A model generated the notes under the pieces. It did not search any database, was not told where the DNA came from, and was given only the letters and a program-made list of their open reading frames with translations. 64,000 bases of DNA from Psychrobacter sp. FDAARGOS_221 (GTDB taxonomy: Bacteria; Pseudomonadota; Gammaproteobacteria; Pseudomonadales; Moraxellaceae), in assembly GCF_002313155.2 (NCBI RefSeq), contig NZ_NWFK02000001.1, positions 2,356,001 to 2,420,000 of the forward strand, given 5' to 3'. Positions 36,349 through 45,683 of this stretch are shown here, piece after piece. The translations under genes were made by a program, and so were the position numbers. Each line of letters starts with the position of its first letter. Position 1 is the first letter of the stretch.

Positions 36349-37554
36349 TTAACTGTCCAATTGCGCCACTAAATTTGCCAACACGCTGGTCGCAAAGCTG
36401 CCAGTTGATAAGGTGAAATCTAACACAAGGGTGTTGTCAATCTCATCCCATGACCAGTTCAATTCGCTAACCGGTAGGCGTAGAGCTCGGCGCATGGTTT
36501 TGATTTGTTTGTTTTCTAAACCCTGTGCCAGACGCTGTAAAATAGGGTCGTCACTGACAATTCGTTGCTCTAACGCTTGAGCCTCTGCACTGACTTTATC
36601 ATTATTAATACCCCATAATGGCCCGGTTGGATGAATGTCACCGCTGGCGAGCCTGTCGTGTATTTCCTGATCAATCTGCTCAACCGTAAACACCGAACCT
36701 GAGCCATCCAAATTAAACACATCACCTGCAAGCGCTGTATTCCAGCTGCCATCGGTTACCCGCTGCGCCACGACTTGGTTAAAAATAGCGCTGCGAGCAG
36801 AGGACAGCAGTAAAGATTGCAAATCACGGCTTTTTTTCGGATGCGGCTTGCGGCCATGAATGGTGCCTTGCTCAAACCATTCCAAAGCAGTGGCAATATT
36901 GTTGCCATCATGTCCAAAACGCTGCTCACCAAAATAATTGGGCACGCCTTGAGTTTTTATTGTCTCTAAAATACTATCAACCGCTTGCTGGTCTGCAAAT
37001 ACCAAGTCCTGTAAGCGAATCAAAAAGCGGTTGGCTTTATGCGCCCCTTTATGCAGCTTTTTGCTGTGCCAAACTTGCTCTAATACTTCCAGCGCTTCTA
37101 ACGAACTATTATCATTAGTATTGTGAGCAGTAGCACGGTTTTGATGAATAAATTCGGCAAAACCAAACTCTGGTAACTCACCTTTGGGAATACGTAAGCT
37201 AAACCATTGCGTGGTCACTGCCTGACGGTCTTTGAGTCCAGAGTAGCCGACATCACGGCTGGGTATTTTCGCCCATTTAGCCAATTGCTGTGCCACAAAC
37301 AAGGTATTCATTCCGGTCTTTTTAATCAGCAACCACAGATGCTCACCCTCACCACTTAAATCGATGTCTAATACCTCATCGACCTGAAAGTCACTGGGTG
37401 TTTGCTTAAACGAGGCACTGGCAATCGGTGCCGGATAAGGTTGAGGTAAATCGCCAGTATCAGTCAGCTTGCTAATTTGAGCTTGAGTAATATCAGGAGA
37501 CCGATTGCTATCAATAGGCTGTGCGTTTTGGTTTGTTGGTTCAGGGTTAGTCAT
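36349..37554 (-). CDS. truD: tRNA pseudouridine(13) synthase
   Basis: TruD makes pseudouridine at tRNA-Glu position 13. The 401-residue protein has the catalytic Asp in GYSGLKDRQAVTTQWFS near 92-108. It also has NYFGEQRFGHDGNN near 204-217 and a TRUD insertion domain in the second half. The start at 37554 (MTNPEPTNQN) was preferred because the frame upstream to 37596 encodes an unrelated hydrophobic stretch. The tail of about 30 Gln/Asn/Pro residues before the fold is longer than in E. coli (349 residues). Confidence 0.95.
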   Translation of the reverse strand: MTNPEPTNQNAQPIDSNRSPDITQAQISKLTDTGDLPQPYPAPIASASFKQTPSDFQVDEVLDIDLSGEGEHLWLLIKKTGMNTLFVAQQLAKWAKIPSRDVGYSGLKDRQAVTTQWFSLRIPKGELPEFGFAEFIHQNRATAHNTNDNSSLEALEVLEQVWHSKKLHKGAHKANRFLIRLQDLVFADQQAVDSILETIKTQGVPNYFGEQRFGHDGNNIATALEWFEQGTIHGRKPHPKKSRDLQSLLLSSARSAIFNQVVAQRVTDGSWNTALAGDVFNLDGSGSVFTVEQIDQEIHDRLASGDIHPTGPLWGINNDKVSAEAQALEQRIVSDDPILQRLAQGLENKQIKTMRRALRLPVSELNWSWDEIDNTLVLDFTLSTGSFATSVLANLVAQLDS

Positions 37555-37711
37555 AAAAAACTCGGATGATAAAAATAAAAATTGGTCGATAAACAATAAT
37601 CGATTTGATAGTGCCAGTTTAAACTAAAATTGAGTTAAATTAGGTAAGCGTATTTACGTTAATGCTATTTTTATTTGATAACGGTCAATGCTTTAATAAG
37701 GAGTTAACTAA

Positions 37712-37753
37712 ATGACGCAACTTATATTACGCGATTTATCTTTAAGCGTTTAA
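37712..37753 (+). other. 13-codon mini-ORF with a strong ribosome binding site
   Basis: AAGGAG stands eight bases before an ATG that starts MTQLILRDLSLSV and a stop, 28 bases upstream of the acetyltransferase gene. It resembles the first residues of a GNAT protein. It could be a leader peptide or the remains of an older start region. Confidence 0.35.
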
Positions 37754-37781
37754 GCTTTTAACTGATTATTATGGAGCTGCT

Positions 37782-38342
37782 ATGTCTCGTTCAGATTTGT
37801 TTTTACGTCAAGCCACTGCCGAGGATGCTGAAGCCATCGTTGAGCTGTTAAATTTAACCTTTCGTAGTGATGTCGGCTGGACCAATGAGTCGAGCTTGGT
37901 CGGCGGTATTCGCACCACAGTGGCGGAAATCAAATCCATTTTGGCAGATCCAAATAATTACTTCTTTGTCTATCCAGAGCTTAAAGCAGAAAATGAAGAA
38001 ACCGGTAAGATATTAGCGAGTATTTCTGTCACTTTTAAACGTGAGTCTAACAGTGCCTATATCGGCTTATTTGCGGTAGACCCAAGCCTGCAAGGTCAAG
38101 GTATTGGTCATCGGGTTTTAGAAGCCGCAGAGACTTTCGCGACCCGTCATTTAGGTACTGACAGCGATAAGGTACGCCTAACCATGAGTATCTTGTCACA
38201 GCGCCCTGATTTGCAAGCCTATTATGAGCGCCGAGGCTATCAGCTGAGTGGCAACAGCCAACCTTTCCCAGTCGATAGCAATAATGGCGAGCCTAAGGTG
38301 GCAGATTTACGCTTATTAGAGATGGTGAAGCTGGCCGAATAA
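37782..38342 (+). CDS. GNAT family N-acetyltransferase
   Basis: The 186-residue protein has the acetyl-CoA loop in SLQGQGIGHRVLEAAE (motif Q-x-x-G-x-G) near 105-120. The preceding strand is AYIGLFAVDP, and C-terminal RPDLQAYYERRGYQ is typical of GNAT enzymes. The acceptor is unknown. TATGGAGCTGCT precedes the ATG. The gene is convergent with the J-like protein gene that follows. Confidence 0.9.
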   Translation: MSRSDLFLRQATAEDAEAIVELLNLTFRSDVGWTNESSLVGGIRTTVAEIKSILADPNNYFFVYPELKAENEETGKILASISVTFKRESNSAYIGLFAVDPSLQGQGIGHRVLEAAETFATRHLGTDSDKVRLTMSILSQRPDLQAYYERRGYQLSGNSQPFPVDSNNGEPKVADLRLLEMVKLAE

Positions 38343-38355
38343 AGTGTGTTAGCGG

Positions 38356-40221
38356 CTAAAACATATCCGGCTCATTAAAGTGATTGGTGGTCACAAACAT
38401 CAGCATAAACAGTAAGACCATAGCAAACAGCAGCACTAACAGCGTTAATAACAGATAGTTTGAGGTAAACACATCTGAGCCGGTAATGAGCAGAATAAAT
38501 GCCAATAACGCAGAGCCTAAGCTAAATATAGTCAATATATGTTTGCCAATCTTAATCAGCCATCTTAGCGGATAAACGTAGGAGCCAAGGGTCATCAGCA
38601 ATACAGGTAGCATGGGCGCAAGCCAAACCAGCGGCGAAATATCACCAGGTTTGGGTACCAGATAATCAAGACTGTCAGTGAGTTCAAGCGTCCAAGGTAG
38701 GATGGTGGTAAACAGTATCAGGCAAAAGGCACTCACCCAAAGGATGTGCTTTAAATGAGCCGGACGCATAAAGCTGGTCAGCGCTAATAGTGCGCTACAG
38801 CCAGCAAGATGGGCGCCGTAATAATAATTAAATACTGTTGCGGACATATAATCAGCAACCACGGGATAACCGGCCGATAAACCCCATAACAGCAGACTGA
38901 TAGCCGCCCAGCCAAACCGAATGCGTTGACTGACGATATTATGTTCTGGATGTATCAGATAACCCACATACAGCTGCCAGTATAAATAGGTCAGGCTCAG
39001 CACAGTCACCACGCCGATATAATCATATAATGCCGAGTGGTAGGGGAATATTAATGCCAAATTTGCAATGACTGCGCCAACCCCAATGCTAATAAGCACA
39101 AAGTCTGTCCAATGAATCATCCCAAAGGGAGTCAGGCGCTGCTTTAATATCAGTAGCTGTGGATAATTTAGTTGTTTGTTGTCTATGGCATCACCGGCAG
39201 CTTCGGACAGCAGCTCTGTTTGTAACCCATTAAGCTGAGCATTTAATTCAGGCGCTGATATCGGGAACCAGAGCCGCTTAAAAAACTGCCAACGGTCGGG
39301 TGCTTTTCCATAAGGCAGGCCAAAATCCCAATATTGATATACCACAGGGTATGCTTTGGCCATGTATTTTTGAAACTGTAGCTTGTTAATGAAGTGAGTG
39401 CTGGCGGAGTAGCCTTCCTCGATCTGCTGCAGTAAATACCAAGGGTAATCCGGCTGCTGCCAAACATCAAAATATTGTTGCCAGTTAAAATGAGATTTGG
39501 CCAACGCATAAGCAGTGGGATAGGCTTTAATGTGGTCATCAAAGAATATAATCAGCGCTTTTTCGTAATCTTCTAATGCATCGAGTGGAAAGTCTTTAAG
39601 TTGCTCAAATTGCTCGGTTAAGCAATGGGTAAGCTGGCTATCGGTATCAGCATAACTGTCCTTTCCTTCCTCGTTCACACGATCAACACAGTTTGCCCAC
39701 TGCTGGTGCCACTCGATGAGTTGCTGCTGCGCTTGGCGTAACACATTGATATTTTGGTTACTGTGCTGTGTCGACTCAAGTTGCTCAGTTGGCTGGAAAT
39801 AATAATGATTATCCTCAATGACTAGGGTTAATTTATCAATAACAGTCGAGTCAATCGCTTCGTTTTCATGGTCTAAATTATTTAAAACGGCATCATCAAT
39901 AACATTGTCAACATCATCATCAGTAACTTCTTGATTAGAAGTCGCTGAGCTTACAGGATGTGCTAGGTCAGACCTAGATTTGCCATAGTTAATATCATTG
40001 TCAGCGCCATCAGCTTCATCGTCATAATCAAAGTCGTTCTGGTCTGTTGCCCAAAACAAACGCTCATCCAATGCTTGCTCATAAGCCTCGCGCACTGCAC
40101 GAAAGCCGGCTGGATTTTTATCCGGTTTGTTCTGCTTTAATTTCAGCGCATAGGCCTTTTTAATTGCTTTGTCATCCGCTGTCGGCGCAATGCCTAGGAT
40201 ATCCCAGCAGCTTTTGTTCAT
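38356..40221 (-). CDS. J-domain-like membrane protein, DjlB/DjlC type (copy 1)
   Basis: The protein has 621 residues. The first 55 form a J-like domain (CWDILGIAPTADDKAIKKAY, then FRAVREAYEQAL), but the catalytic HPD is replaced by KPD (KQNKPDKNP). An acidic linker and a helical middle part follow. About eight membrane segments lie from about 375 onward. This resembles E. coli DjlB/DjlC, the partners of HscC. The gene lies downstream of its paralogue and hscC on the same strand. The two J-like proteins share the N-terminal 50 residues almost exactly and the layout throughout, so they arose by tandem duplication. Confidence 0.85.
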   Translation of the reverse strand: MNKSCWDILGIAPTADDKAIKKAYALKLKQNKPDKNPAGFRAVREAYEQALDERLFWATDQNDFDYDDEADGADNDINYGKSRSDLAHPVSSATSNQEVTDDDVDNVIDDAVLNNLDHENEAIDSTVIDKLTLVIEDNHYYFQPTEQLESTQHSNQNINVLRQAQQQLIEWHQQWANCVDRVNEEGKDSYADTDSQLTHCLTEQFEQLKDFPLDALEDYEKALIIFFDDHIKAYPTAYALAKSHFNWQQYFDVWQQPDYPWYLLQQIEEGYSASTHFINKLQFQKYMAKAYPVVYQYWDFGLPYGKAPDRWQFFKRLWFPISAPELNAQLNGLQTELLSEAAGDAIDNKQLNYPQLLILKQRLTPFGMIHWTDFVLISIGVGAVIANLALIFPYHSALYDYIGVVTVLSLTYLYWQLYVGYLIHPEHNIVSQRIRFGWAAISLLLWGLSAGYPVVADYMSATVFNYYYGAHLAGCSALLALTSFMRPAHLKHILWVSAFCLILFTTILPWTLELTDSLDYLVPKPGDISPLVWLAPMLPVLLMTLGSYVYPLRWLIKIGKHILTIFSLGSALLAFILLITGSDVFTSNYLLLTLLVLLFAMVLLFMLMFVTTNHFNEPDMF

Positions 40222-40269
40222 GGTTGAATGCTCGATGTGTGCGTATTAATCATATAAGGCCTGTATGGG

Positions 40270-42345
40270 TTATTGATTTTGAGCAAAGTTAAAATAAGCA
40301 ATGGCTTTAAAGGTCATCAGCATAATCATAATAATGGCTGCCGCCAACAGTAACGCTGAAAACACAATACCATGATCTAATAGGGGCACAACCAAGTTAG
40401 TCATCAAAATATAAAACATAAATAACGGCACCAGCAGCAAGTAATTGCTTAAGGTATGACTAATGGTAGCCAATAAGTCTGACTTTCTTGACAAAGTGCT
40501 GAGCGCCACAGGTAGCGTTAATAGCAGCCAAAAGATGGGACTGATACTGATAGCGTCTGCAGCATTAACCGTGGTGATGCTGCCTGTCATTTTAAGATGA
40601 AAGGTTGCCACAATGAATAATAATAAGATGGCAATCAAGTTAATCAGCTGCTTGGATACAGGCTGTGCATTTTTTAAATTTAGCAACAGAATGAATATAA
40701 AGCCGCTGCTATGTAAGGCTAAGTAGTGGTCTGACGCATCAGAGCTAATGACATGATTGGCATACAATAAGCCATATACCAACAAGCTGACCACAGTCAG
40801 TATCCGCAAAAAGGGTATCAATAAAGGGTTGCTTTGAACAATATCAGGCTCAGTGTTGTGATTTTGATTGAAATCATGTGCAGCGCTGAGGGTAATAAGG
40901 CTCAGCTGCGTTTGCCAATACAAATAACACAGGCTGATAATAATCCAGCTACTGATGCCATCGATTAGGGCATTTTGATAGTCAAACACCCAGCCTAACA
41001 ATTGAAACAGCATCCAACATAGTAGGCCGATAAGGATAAAGTCAATCAGCTGTATCGCTGTAAAAAATCCCAGTCGTCGCTCAAGATTGAGCAGCTGCGG
41101 ATGATGGCGCCAATCTTTTGCGTCAGTATAAGGAGTGTTTTGTTGCCCGTTAGCTGGGTTAGTATCTGGGTCAGTGTCTAGATTAGAGTGCACATAGCTG
41201 TCTAACTCTTGGATTAATCCTTCAAGCTGTTGCTTTACATCGTAAGCGGTATGCGGCCATAAAAACCAGATAAAAAACTGCCAGCGACTGGGCACACTAT
41301 GCTCAGGCAGCTCAAAATCCCAATAGCGATATACCATGGGGTATTTGCTGGCGATATACTGCTGAAAGCTGACCGGACTTTGCAGATACAATGGGATATT
41401 GAGACGTTGATCAAGCCAGTTAAGGATGGACCAAGGATACTGATAGTTGTCCCAACTATCGAGATGTTGCTGCCAGTTAAAGTGCTGCTTTGCCAGTTTA
41501 TAGGCTTGCGGATATTCGCTTTGCTGCTGATCAAAAAATACAATCAGTGCCTCTTCAAAGTCATCGACCGTATCAATGGCACTAAGCGCTAATTGGGAGA
41601 ATTGATGTTGTAAGCACTGGGTTAGCTTTTGATCAGCGAGTTGATTGAACTGTCTACTGGAAGAGATTTGATACTCTGAGCTGTCATCGTCGATAATGCT
41701 GTTTTCAGTTTCAGTTTCAGTTTCAGTTTCAGTTTCAGTTTCAGTTTCAGTTTCAGTTTCAGTTTCAGTTTCAGTTTCAGTTTCAGTTTCAGTTTCAGTT
41801 TCAACATTAACACAGTCTAACCACTCATTTTGCCAAGCAGACAATTGCGACGCCTCACTGTCAACTGGGTTGTCCAGTATTTGCTTATTTAATGTCTGGC
41901 TGTCTAGACGAATCTCAATAACTTCTGGGCCAGACCCTGATTCTGCAGTTAATGATTCTGAATTTAATAATGAGTCTAATTGTTCTGCTGTGAGCCGATT
42001 GTCATTGTTTTGAGTATCGTTATTTTGAGTATCGCTGTTTTGAGTGGTGCTGTCTTGATTATCATTATATTGAGCGAAATCGTTTTCTTTAGTGTCAGTT
42101 CCAGCTCCAATATCAGTTTTGTTTTCAGCATCGATGTCAGTATCAGCCCAGTCGTCACTATCATCTTCTAGTGCCAGCCAATAACGCGCTTCGAGTGCCT
42201 GCTCATAAGCCTCGCGCACCGCACGAAAGCCGGCAGGATCTTTATCTGGCTTGTTCTGCTTTAGTTTAAGCGCATACGCCTTTTTAATCGCTTTTTCATC
42301 GGCGGTGGGCGCTATGCCTAGGATATCCCAGCAGTTTTCAGTCAT
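40270..42345 (-). CDS. J-domain-like membrane protein, DjlB/DjlC type (copy 2) with Glu-Thr repeat
   Basis: The 691-residue paralogue has the same degenerate J-like start (CWDILGIAPTADEKAIKKAY, KPD in place of HPD). A long Asp/Asn/Thr-rich linker contains about 17 consecutive Glu-Thr dipeptides (roughly residues 181-214), encoded by a hexanucleotide repeat. A helical central region and about seven membrane segments after 430 follow. The repeat can change length in steps of six bases without frameshift. It lies 53 bases downstream of hscC. Confidence 0.85.
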   Translation of the reverse strand: MTENCWDILGIAPTADEKAIKKAYALKLKQNKPDKDPAGFRAVREAYEQALEARYWLALEDDSDDWADTDIDAENKTDIGAGTDTKENDFAQYNDNQDSTTQNSDTQNNDTQNNDNRLTAEQLDSLLNSESLTAESGSGPEVIEIRLDSQTLNKQILDNPVDSEASQLSAWQNEWLDCVNVETETETETETETETETETETETETETETETETENSIIDDDSSEYQISSSRQFNQLADQKLTQCLQHQFSQLALSAIDTVDDFEEALIVFFDQQQSEYPQAYKLAKQHFNWQQHLDSWDNYQYPWSILNWLDQRLNIPLYLQSPVSFQQYIASKYPMVYRYWDFELPEHSVPSRWQFFIWFLWPHTAYDVKQQLEGLIQELDSYVHSNLDTDPDTNPANGQQNTPYTDAKDWRHHPQLLNLERRLGFFTAIQLIDFILIGLLCWMLFQLLGWVFDYQNALIDGISSWIIISLCYLYWQTQLSLITLSAAHDFNQNHNTEPDIVQSNPLLIPFLRILTVVSLLVYGLLYANHVISSDASDHYLALHSSGFIFILLLNLKNAQPVSKQLINLIAILLLFIVATFHLKMTGSITTVNAADAISISPIFWLLLTLPVALSTLSRKSDLLATISHTLSNYLLLVPLFMFYILMTNLVVPLLDHGIVFSALLLAAAIIMIMLMTFKAIAYFNFAQNQ
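41703..41803 (-). repeat. hexanucleotide tandem repeat (TTTCAG)16
   Basis: Sixteen perfect TTTCAG units (41703-41798) and a partial unit encode a Glu-Thr run in the J-like protein. Antisense frames through it give Leu-Lys or Ser-Val runs and are not genes. The perfection of the array suggests recent or ongoing length change. Confidence 0.97.
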
Positions 42346-42398
42346 GTTTGCTACTCAAGCAGGTCAGAGGTCAGGGCTATCAAATCTAATTAGAGCAA

Positions 42399-44153
42399 TT
42401 AAAACCACTCATCTTTTTCAAATTGGTCCAAGCTATTTTGCAGTTCGCTATTGGCTTGACGTATTTTGATCGCATCTTGGCCATCAAGTACAGATTCATA
42501 CCAACCAATCAGGCGCGCCAATTGCTCACGCTCAAAGCCAAGACGCTGGGTATATAGTCGTTCCGCTCGAGCCAGTAAATTGCGGTTTTCGGCTTGATCA
42601 CGCGGATGAATCTTTAATTGGCTAAGCTTTTGTCTTGAGCGCTGCATTTCAGCCTCATCAATGTGCTTAGCGCCATTTTGAATCACTAAGTTATATTGCT
42701 TATCACTGCCTTCAACATCGATATCAACTTCAAGCAGCCCATTGACGTCATACGAAAAGCGCACATCGATGGGTAGCTGCTTGGCTTTACCACGATATTG
42801 TGCCGGCAGCTTAATGCTCATCTCACCAATTTTAATATTATCTTGGGTTAGACGGGCTTCGCCTTGATAAATATTAAACTGCACTTCAGTTTGTCGATCA
42901 TCGACCGGATAAAAGGTGTGCACCTTGCTGGCAGGAATTACCGTATTGCGCTCAATAATGGGCGCAAATACCCCATGCTGATATTGGTGATTACCAAGCT
43001 CGATACTGGTATCAACGCCCAAGGAGTAGGGTGACACATCGGTCAAAATCACATCATCCAGCGCGGCATCTTCTGCAACCAAACCGGCCTGAATAGCGGC
43101 ACCAATGGCAATGGTCTCATCGGGATTTAGGCCGACTGAGGGGAAGCGGCCCAGTAAGCGGGTCATCAATTGACGAAATAACGGCATACGCGTGGCGCCG
43201 CCAACCAATACCACATCATCGAGTTCTTTGATACGCAGCTTGGCATCACGAACGGCACGCTCAATCGGCTGACGAAAGCGTTGTAGCAACGGTTCGGCCA
43301 GCGCTTCATAATCACTGGCAGTGACTTGCCACTCATAAGCGGTATCATCAATAGTTAAGCGCAGTGTGGTGCTGTTGTTGCTGCTCAGCTCACGTTTGCC
43401 ATTTTCAGCAACCGCATACAGCAAGGGCAAGTGTGGTCGCCAAAAGTCAGCATTGAGCTTAGGATCAATGCTTTGTTGATGAGCGATAAAGCCATCGATC
43501 AGTATTTGAGTGAAGTCTTCGCCGCCAAGGGTGTTGTCACCGGCGCTAGCACGCACTTCCATAATGCCCGAAAACAGCTCTAGTAAGGTGACATCAAAGG
43601 TGCCGCCGCCTAAATCTAGTACCAAAAACTTACGATCATCGCCGCTTTCATGTAAGCCATAAGCCATGGCCGCAGCGGTCGGCTCATTTAGTAGGCGGCG
43701 CACATTAAGACCGGCCAATTGAGCGGCATTTTTGGTCGCTTGGCGTTGATGGTCATTAAAATAAGCAGGTACCGTAATCACCGCATCAGTGACCGGGCAA
43801 TTTAAATAGGCTTCGGCATCGGCTTTGAGTGTGCTTAATAATAAACAGGACAGCTCTTCTGGGCTAAATTTATGTTGCCCCTGACCTGGCGCTAAGTTTA
43901 GGCGATATACCTTTTGGCTGCCCATAAAGCGTTTGAATACACTGGCGGTTTGATGCGGGTGACTAATTAAACGTTCTTTAGCCGCTTGACCGACTAAGAT
44001 AGAGCCATCGCTATCGACACTGACCACAGACGGGGTAAGAGGACGACCCAAGGCATTTGGAATAAGGGTGGCGCTATCATCTTGCCAGACAGCAACTAAA
44101 CTGTTGGTGGTGCCTAGATCGATACCGATGATGGGGGAGGATGTGCTGCTCAC
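42399..44153 (-). CDS. hscC: Hsp70 family chaperone HscC
   Basis: The 584-residue protein has the Hsp70 signatures IGIDLGTTNSLVAVWQ (9-24), LDLGGGTFDVTLLE and VVLVGGATRMPLFRQL. The C-terminal substrate domain is short and ends without the EEVD-like tail. LIPNALGRPLTPSVVSVD, PYSLGVDTSIELG and the overall length match HscC rather than DnaK (about 640) or HscA. E. coli HscC works with DjlA/DjlB/DjlC; here two DjlB/C-like genes follow directly, suggesting one operon and one membrane-linked machine. Confidence 0.93.
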   Translation of the reverse strand: MSSTSSPIIGIDLGTTNSLVAVWQDDSATLIPNALGRPLTPSVVSVDSDGSILVGQAAKERLISHPHQTASVFKRFMGSQKVYRLNLAPGQGQHKFSPEELSCLLLSTLKADAEAYLNCPVTDAVITVPAYFNDHQRQATKNAAQLAGLNVRRLLNEPTAAAMAYGLHESGDDRKFLVLDLGGGTFDVTLLELFSGIMEVRASAGDNTLGGEDFTQILIDGFIAHQQSIDPKLNADFWRPHLPLLYAVAENGKRELSSNNSTTLRLTIDDTAYEWQVTASDYEALAEPLLQRFRQPIERAVRDAKLRIKELDDVVLVGGATRMPLFRQLMTRLLGRFPSVGLNPDETIAIGAAIQAGLVAEDAALDDVILTDVSPYSLGVDTSIELGNHQYQHGVFAPIIERNTVIPASKVHTFYPVDDRQTEVQFNIYQGEARLTQDNIKIGEMSIKLPAQYRGKAKQLPIDVRFSYDVNGLLEVDIDVEGSDKQYNLVIQNGAKHIDEAEMQRSRQKLSQLKIHPRDQAENRNLLARAERLYTQRLGFEREQLARLIGWYESVLDGQDAIKIRQANSELQNSLDQFEKDEWF

Positions 44154-44237
44154 TAAAAAGTCCCTATTTTTGTTGTCGCTACTTTGTTGGTTATCGCTAA
44201 GCCAATATTATAGTCAAATTTAAATCATAACCGCAGC

Positions 44238-45521
44238 TTAAAATCGCTCATCGAGGGTCTGCAAATTGTATTTAATCGCCTCAAAGCAGATATTGGGCTT
44301 AAAGCCACGGTATTGCAAAAAGCGCAGCTGCCGAGCTTTGATTTTTTGATCGGTTGGAATCTCATCGCCATATTTTTTGACCCGCGCTTCAACCGCCAAA
44401 CGCAGCCAGTCCACGCCCTCAACCAGATCGTTATCCGAGACCACATCGACAAAGGCCTTATTGTCATCCATCGCCATATCTATCAGCTCATCGATGTTGG
44501 TGGGCATGTCGACTTTGCGTTTATAAAAGTCATTTTTGATACGCACTCGGCCATAACGCTTACGGATACCCTCACGGATTAACATGATGGCGGTTCGATA
44601 GTCGCTTTGATAGCCTTTTTCACGGAACTCTTCCAACAGTGCATCAATCCTTTCAGGATCTTGGTCTTTAGCAATCAGCTTGTCTTTGAGTTCTTGCGCT
44701 GAGTGTTCCCGGCGCGATAGATAATAAAAGGCGAGCCAACGCAGCCGGCTTTCGGCTTTAATCGCTTCTTTTTCAGCTTCTCGTTGCTCAGGTGTTTTTA
44801 GGTAGGCCTTTAACGCTTGTGGCAGATTATCGATTGAGTTATCAACTGAGCTATCCGTTGAATTATTATCTACTGAGCTTGATGCTGTGGTTGGCTGCGA
44901 CTCTGATTCTGATGAGATTGTTGAGTCGAGCTCAGCGTTTTGTTCAGCTTCCGCTTCTGCTTTGACTTGTGCCAATAAGCTTTTGATGCTGTTGGGATCG
45001 ACTTCTTTGACCGGCTCTGTCAGTTCTATCTTTGGTTGATAGGGTGAGGCAGGGTGAAACTGTTTTTTCCTTTTCGATTTGCGGCGTTTGCCATTTGCTG
45101 TAGAGGAGATTGCTGTGCCAAGCGTGAAGTCCTCTGCGCTGTTTGAGTCCGTATTATCTAAGTTATCTAAATTATCTAAGCTATCTAGATTATCAGTGGT
45201 TGTATTGAGTGAGGTATAAGGGTCATCGCTTAAATGGGACGCAGCACGACGCCGAGCAGCTGATGAGTGTGCCCAGTTTTTTTTATTAGTAGAGTATTGC
45301 TGTTGCTCGGATTGCCCAGTTTGTTGACTAGATTTGACAGCTTTTTTATTTGGTTTTTTGTTTGCTCTGTTATCTGGCCTTTTGTTTGCCCAGGGGTTGC
45401 GATTGTTATTATCGGTATTATTAGACTTGTTCGATGTCTGTTGCTGCTTGTTGGGCTTATTTTGCTTAGTGGGTTTGTCCGAGTTTTCAGCAAGTATTTG
45501 CGCGAGTGTTTTTATCTCCAT
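44238..45521 (-). CDS. recX: RecX family protein with long N-terminal extension
   Basis: RecX binds and restrains RecA filaments. The RecX domain occupies about residues 255-425: WLAFYYLSRREHSAQELKDK, IREGIRKRYGRVRIKNDF and QLRFLQYRGFKPNICFEAI. The first 250 residues are disordered, rich in Asn, Gln, Lys, Ser and Asp. They include repeats of Asp-Asn-Leu and a basic KRRKSKRKK patch near 165. Typical RecX is 150-200 residues, so this one is more than twice as long. It lies downstream of recA on the same strand with a 162-base gap. Confidence 0.93.
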   Translation of the reverse strand: MEIKTLAQILAENSDKPTKQNKPNKQQQTSNKSNNTDNNNRNPWANKRPDNRANKKPNKKAVKSSQQTGQSEQQQYSTNKKNWAHSSAARRRAASHLSDDPYTSLNTTTDNLDSLDNLDNLDNTDSNSAEDFTLGTAISSTANGKRRKSKRKKQFHPASPYQPKIELTEPVKEVDPNSIKSLLAQVKAEAEAEQNAELDSTISSESESQPTTASSSVDNNSTDSSVDNSIDNLPQALKAYLKTPEQREAEKEAIKAESRLRWLAFYYLSRREHSAQELKDKLIAKDQDPERIDALLEEFREKGYQSDYRTAIMLIREGIRKRYGRVRIKNDFYKRKVDMPTNIDELIDMAMDDNKAFVDVVSDNDLVEGVDWLRLAVEARVKKYGDEIPTDQKIKARQLRFLQYRGFKPNICFEAIKYNLQTLDERF

Positions 45522-45683
45522 GGTATTTTATATCAAACCTCAACGGCTTAAATCAAAAAGGATGAGCACCTGTGACTCACAAAGTACCCATCCTATCTTA
45601 ACTAACGATCATTATAGTCAGTAGTCACTAATAGCTCAGTGCGGTTATTAACCAAGTGCAGCTAATAACAAGCACCTCGCTGA

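Noticed and set aside
41703..41803. Possible CRISPR or phage repeat
   Set aside because: Units are six bases with no spacers and are in frame with a real gene, so it is a coding microsatellite.
41622..42171. Open frames of Leu-Lys, Ser-Val and Ile/Val repeats around the hexanucleotide array
   Set aside because: They arise from the TTTCAG repeat and neighbouring low-complexity codons read in the wrong frames of the J-like protein gene.
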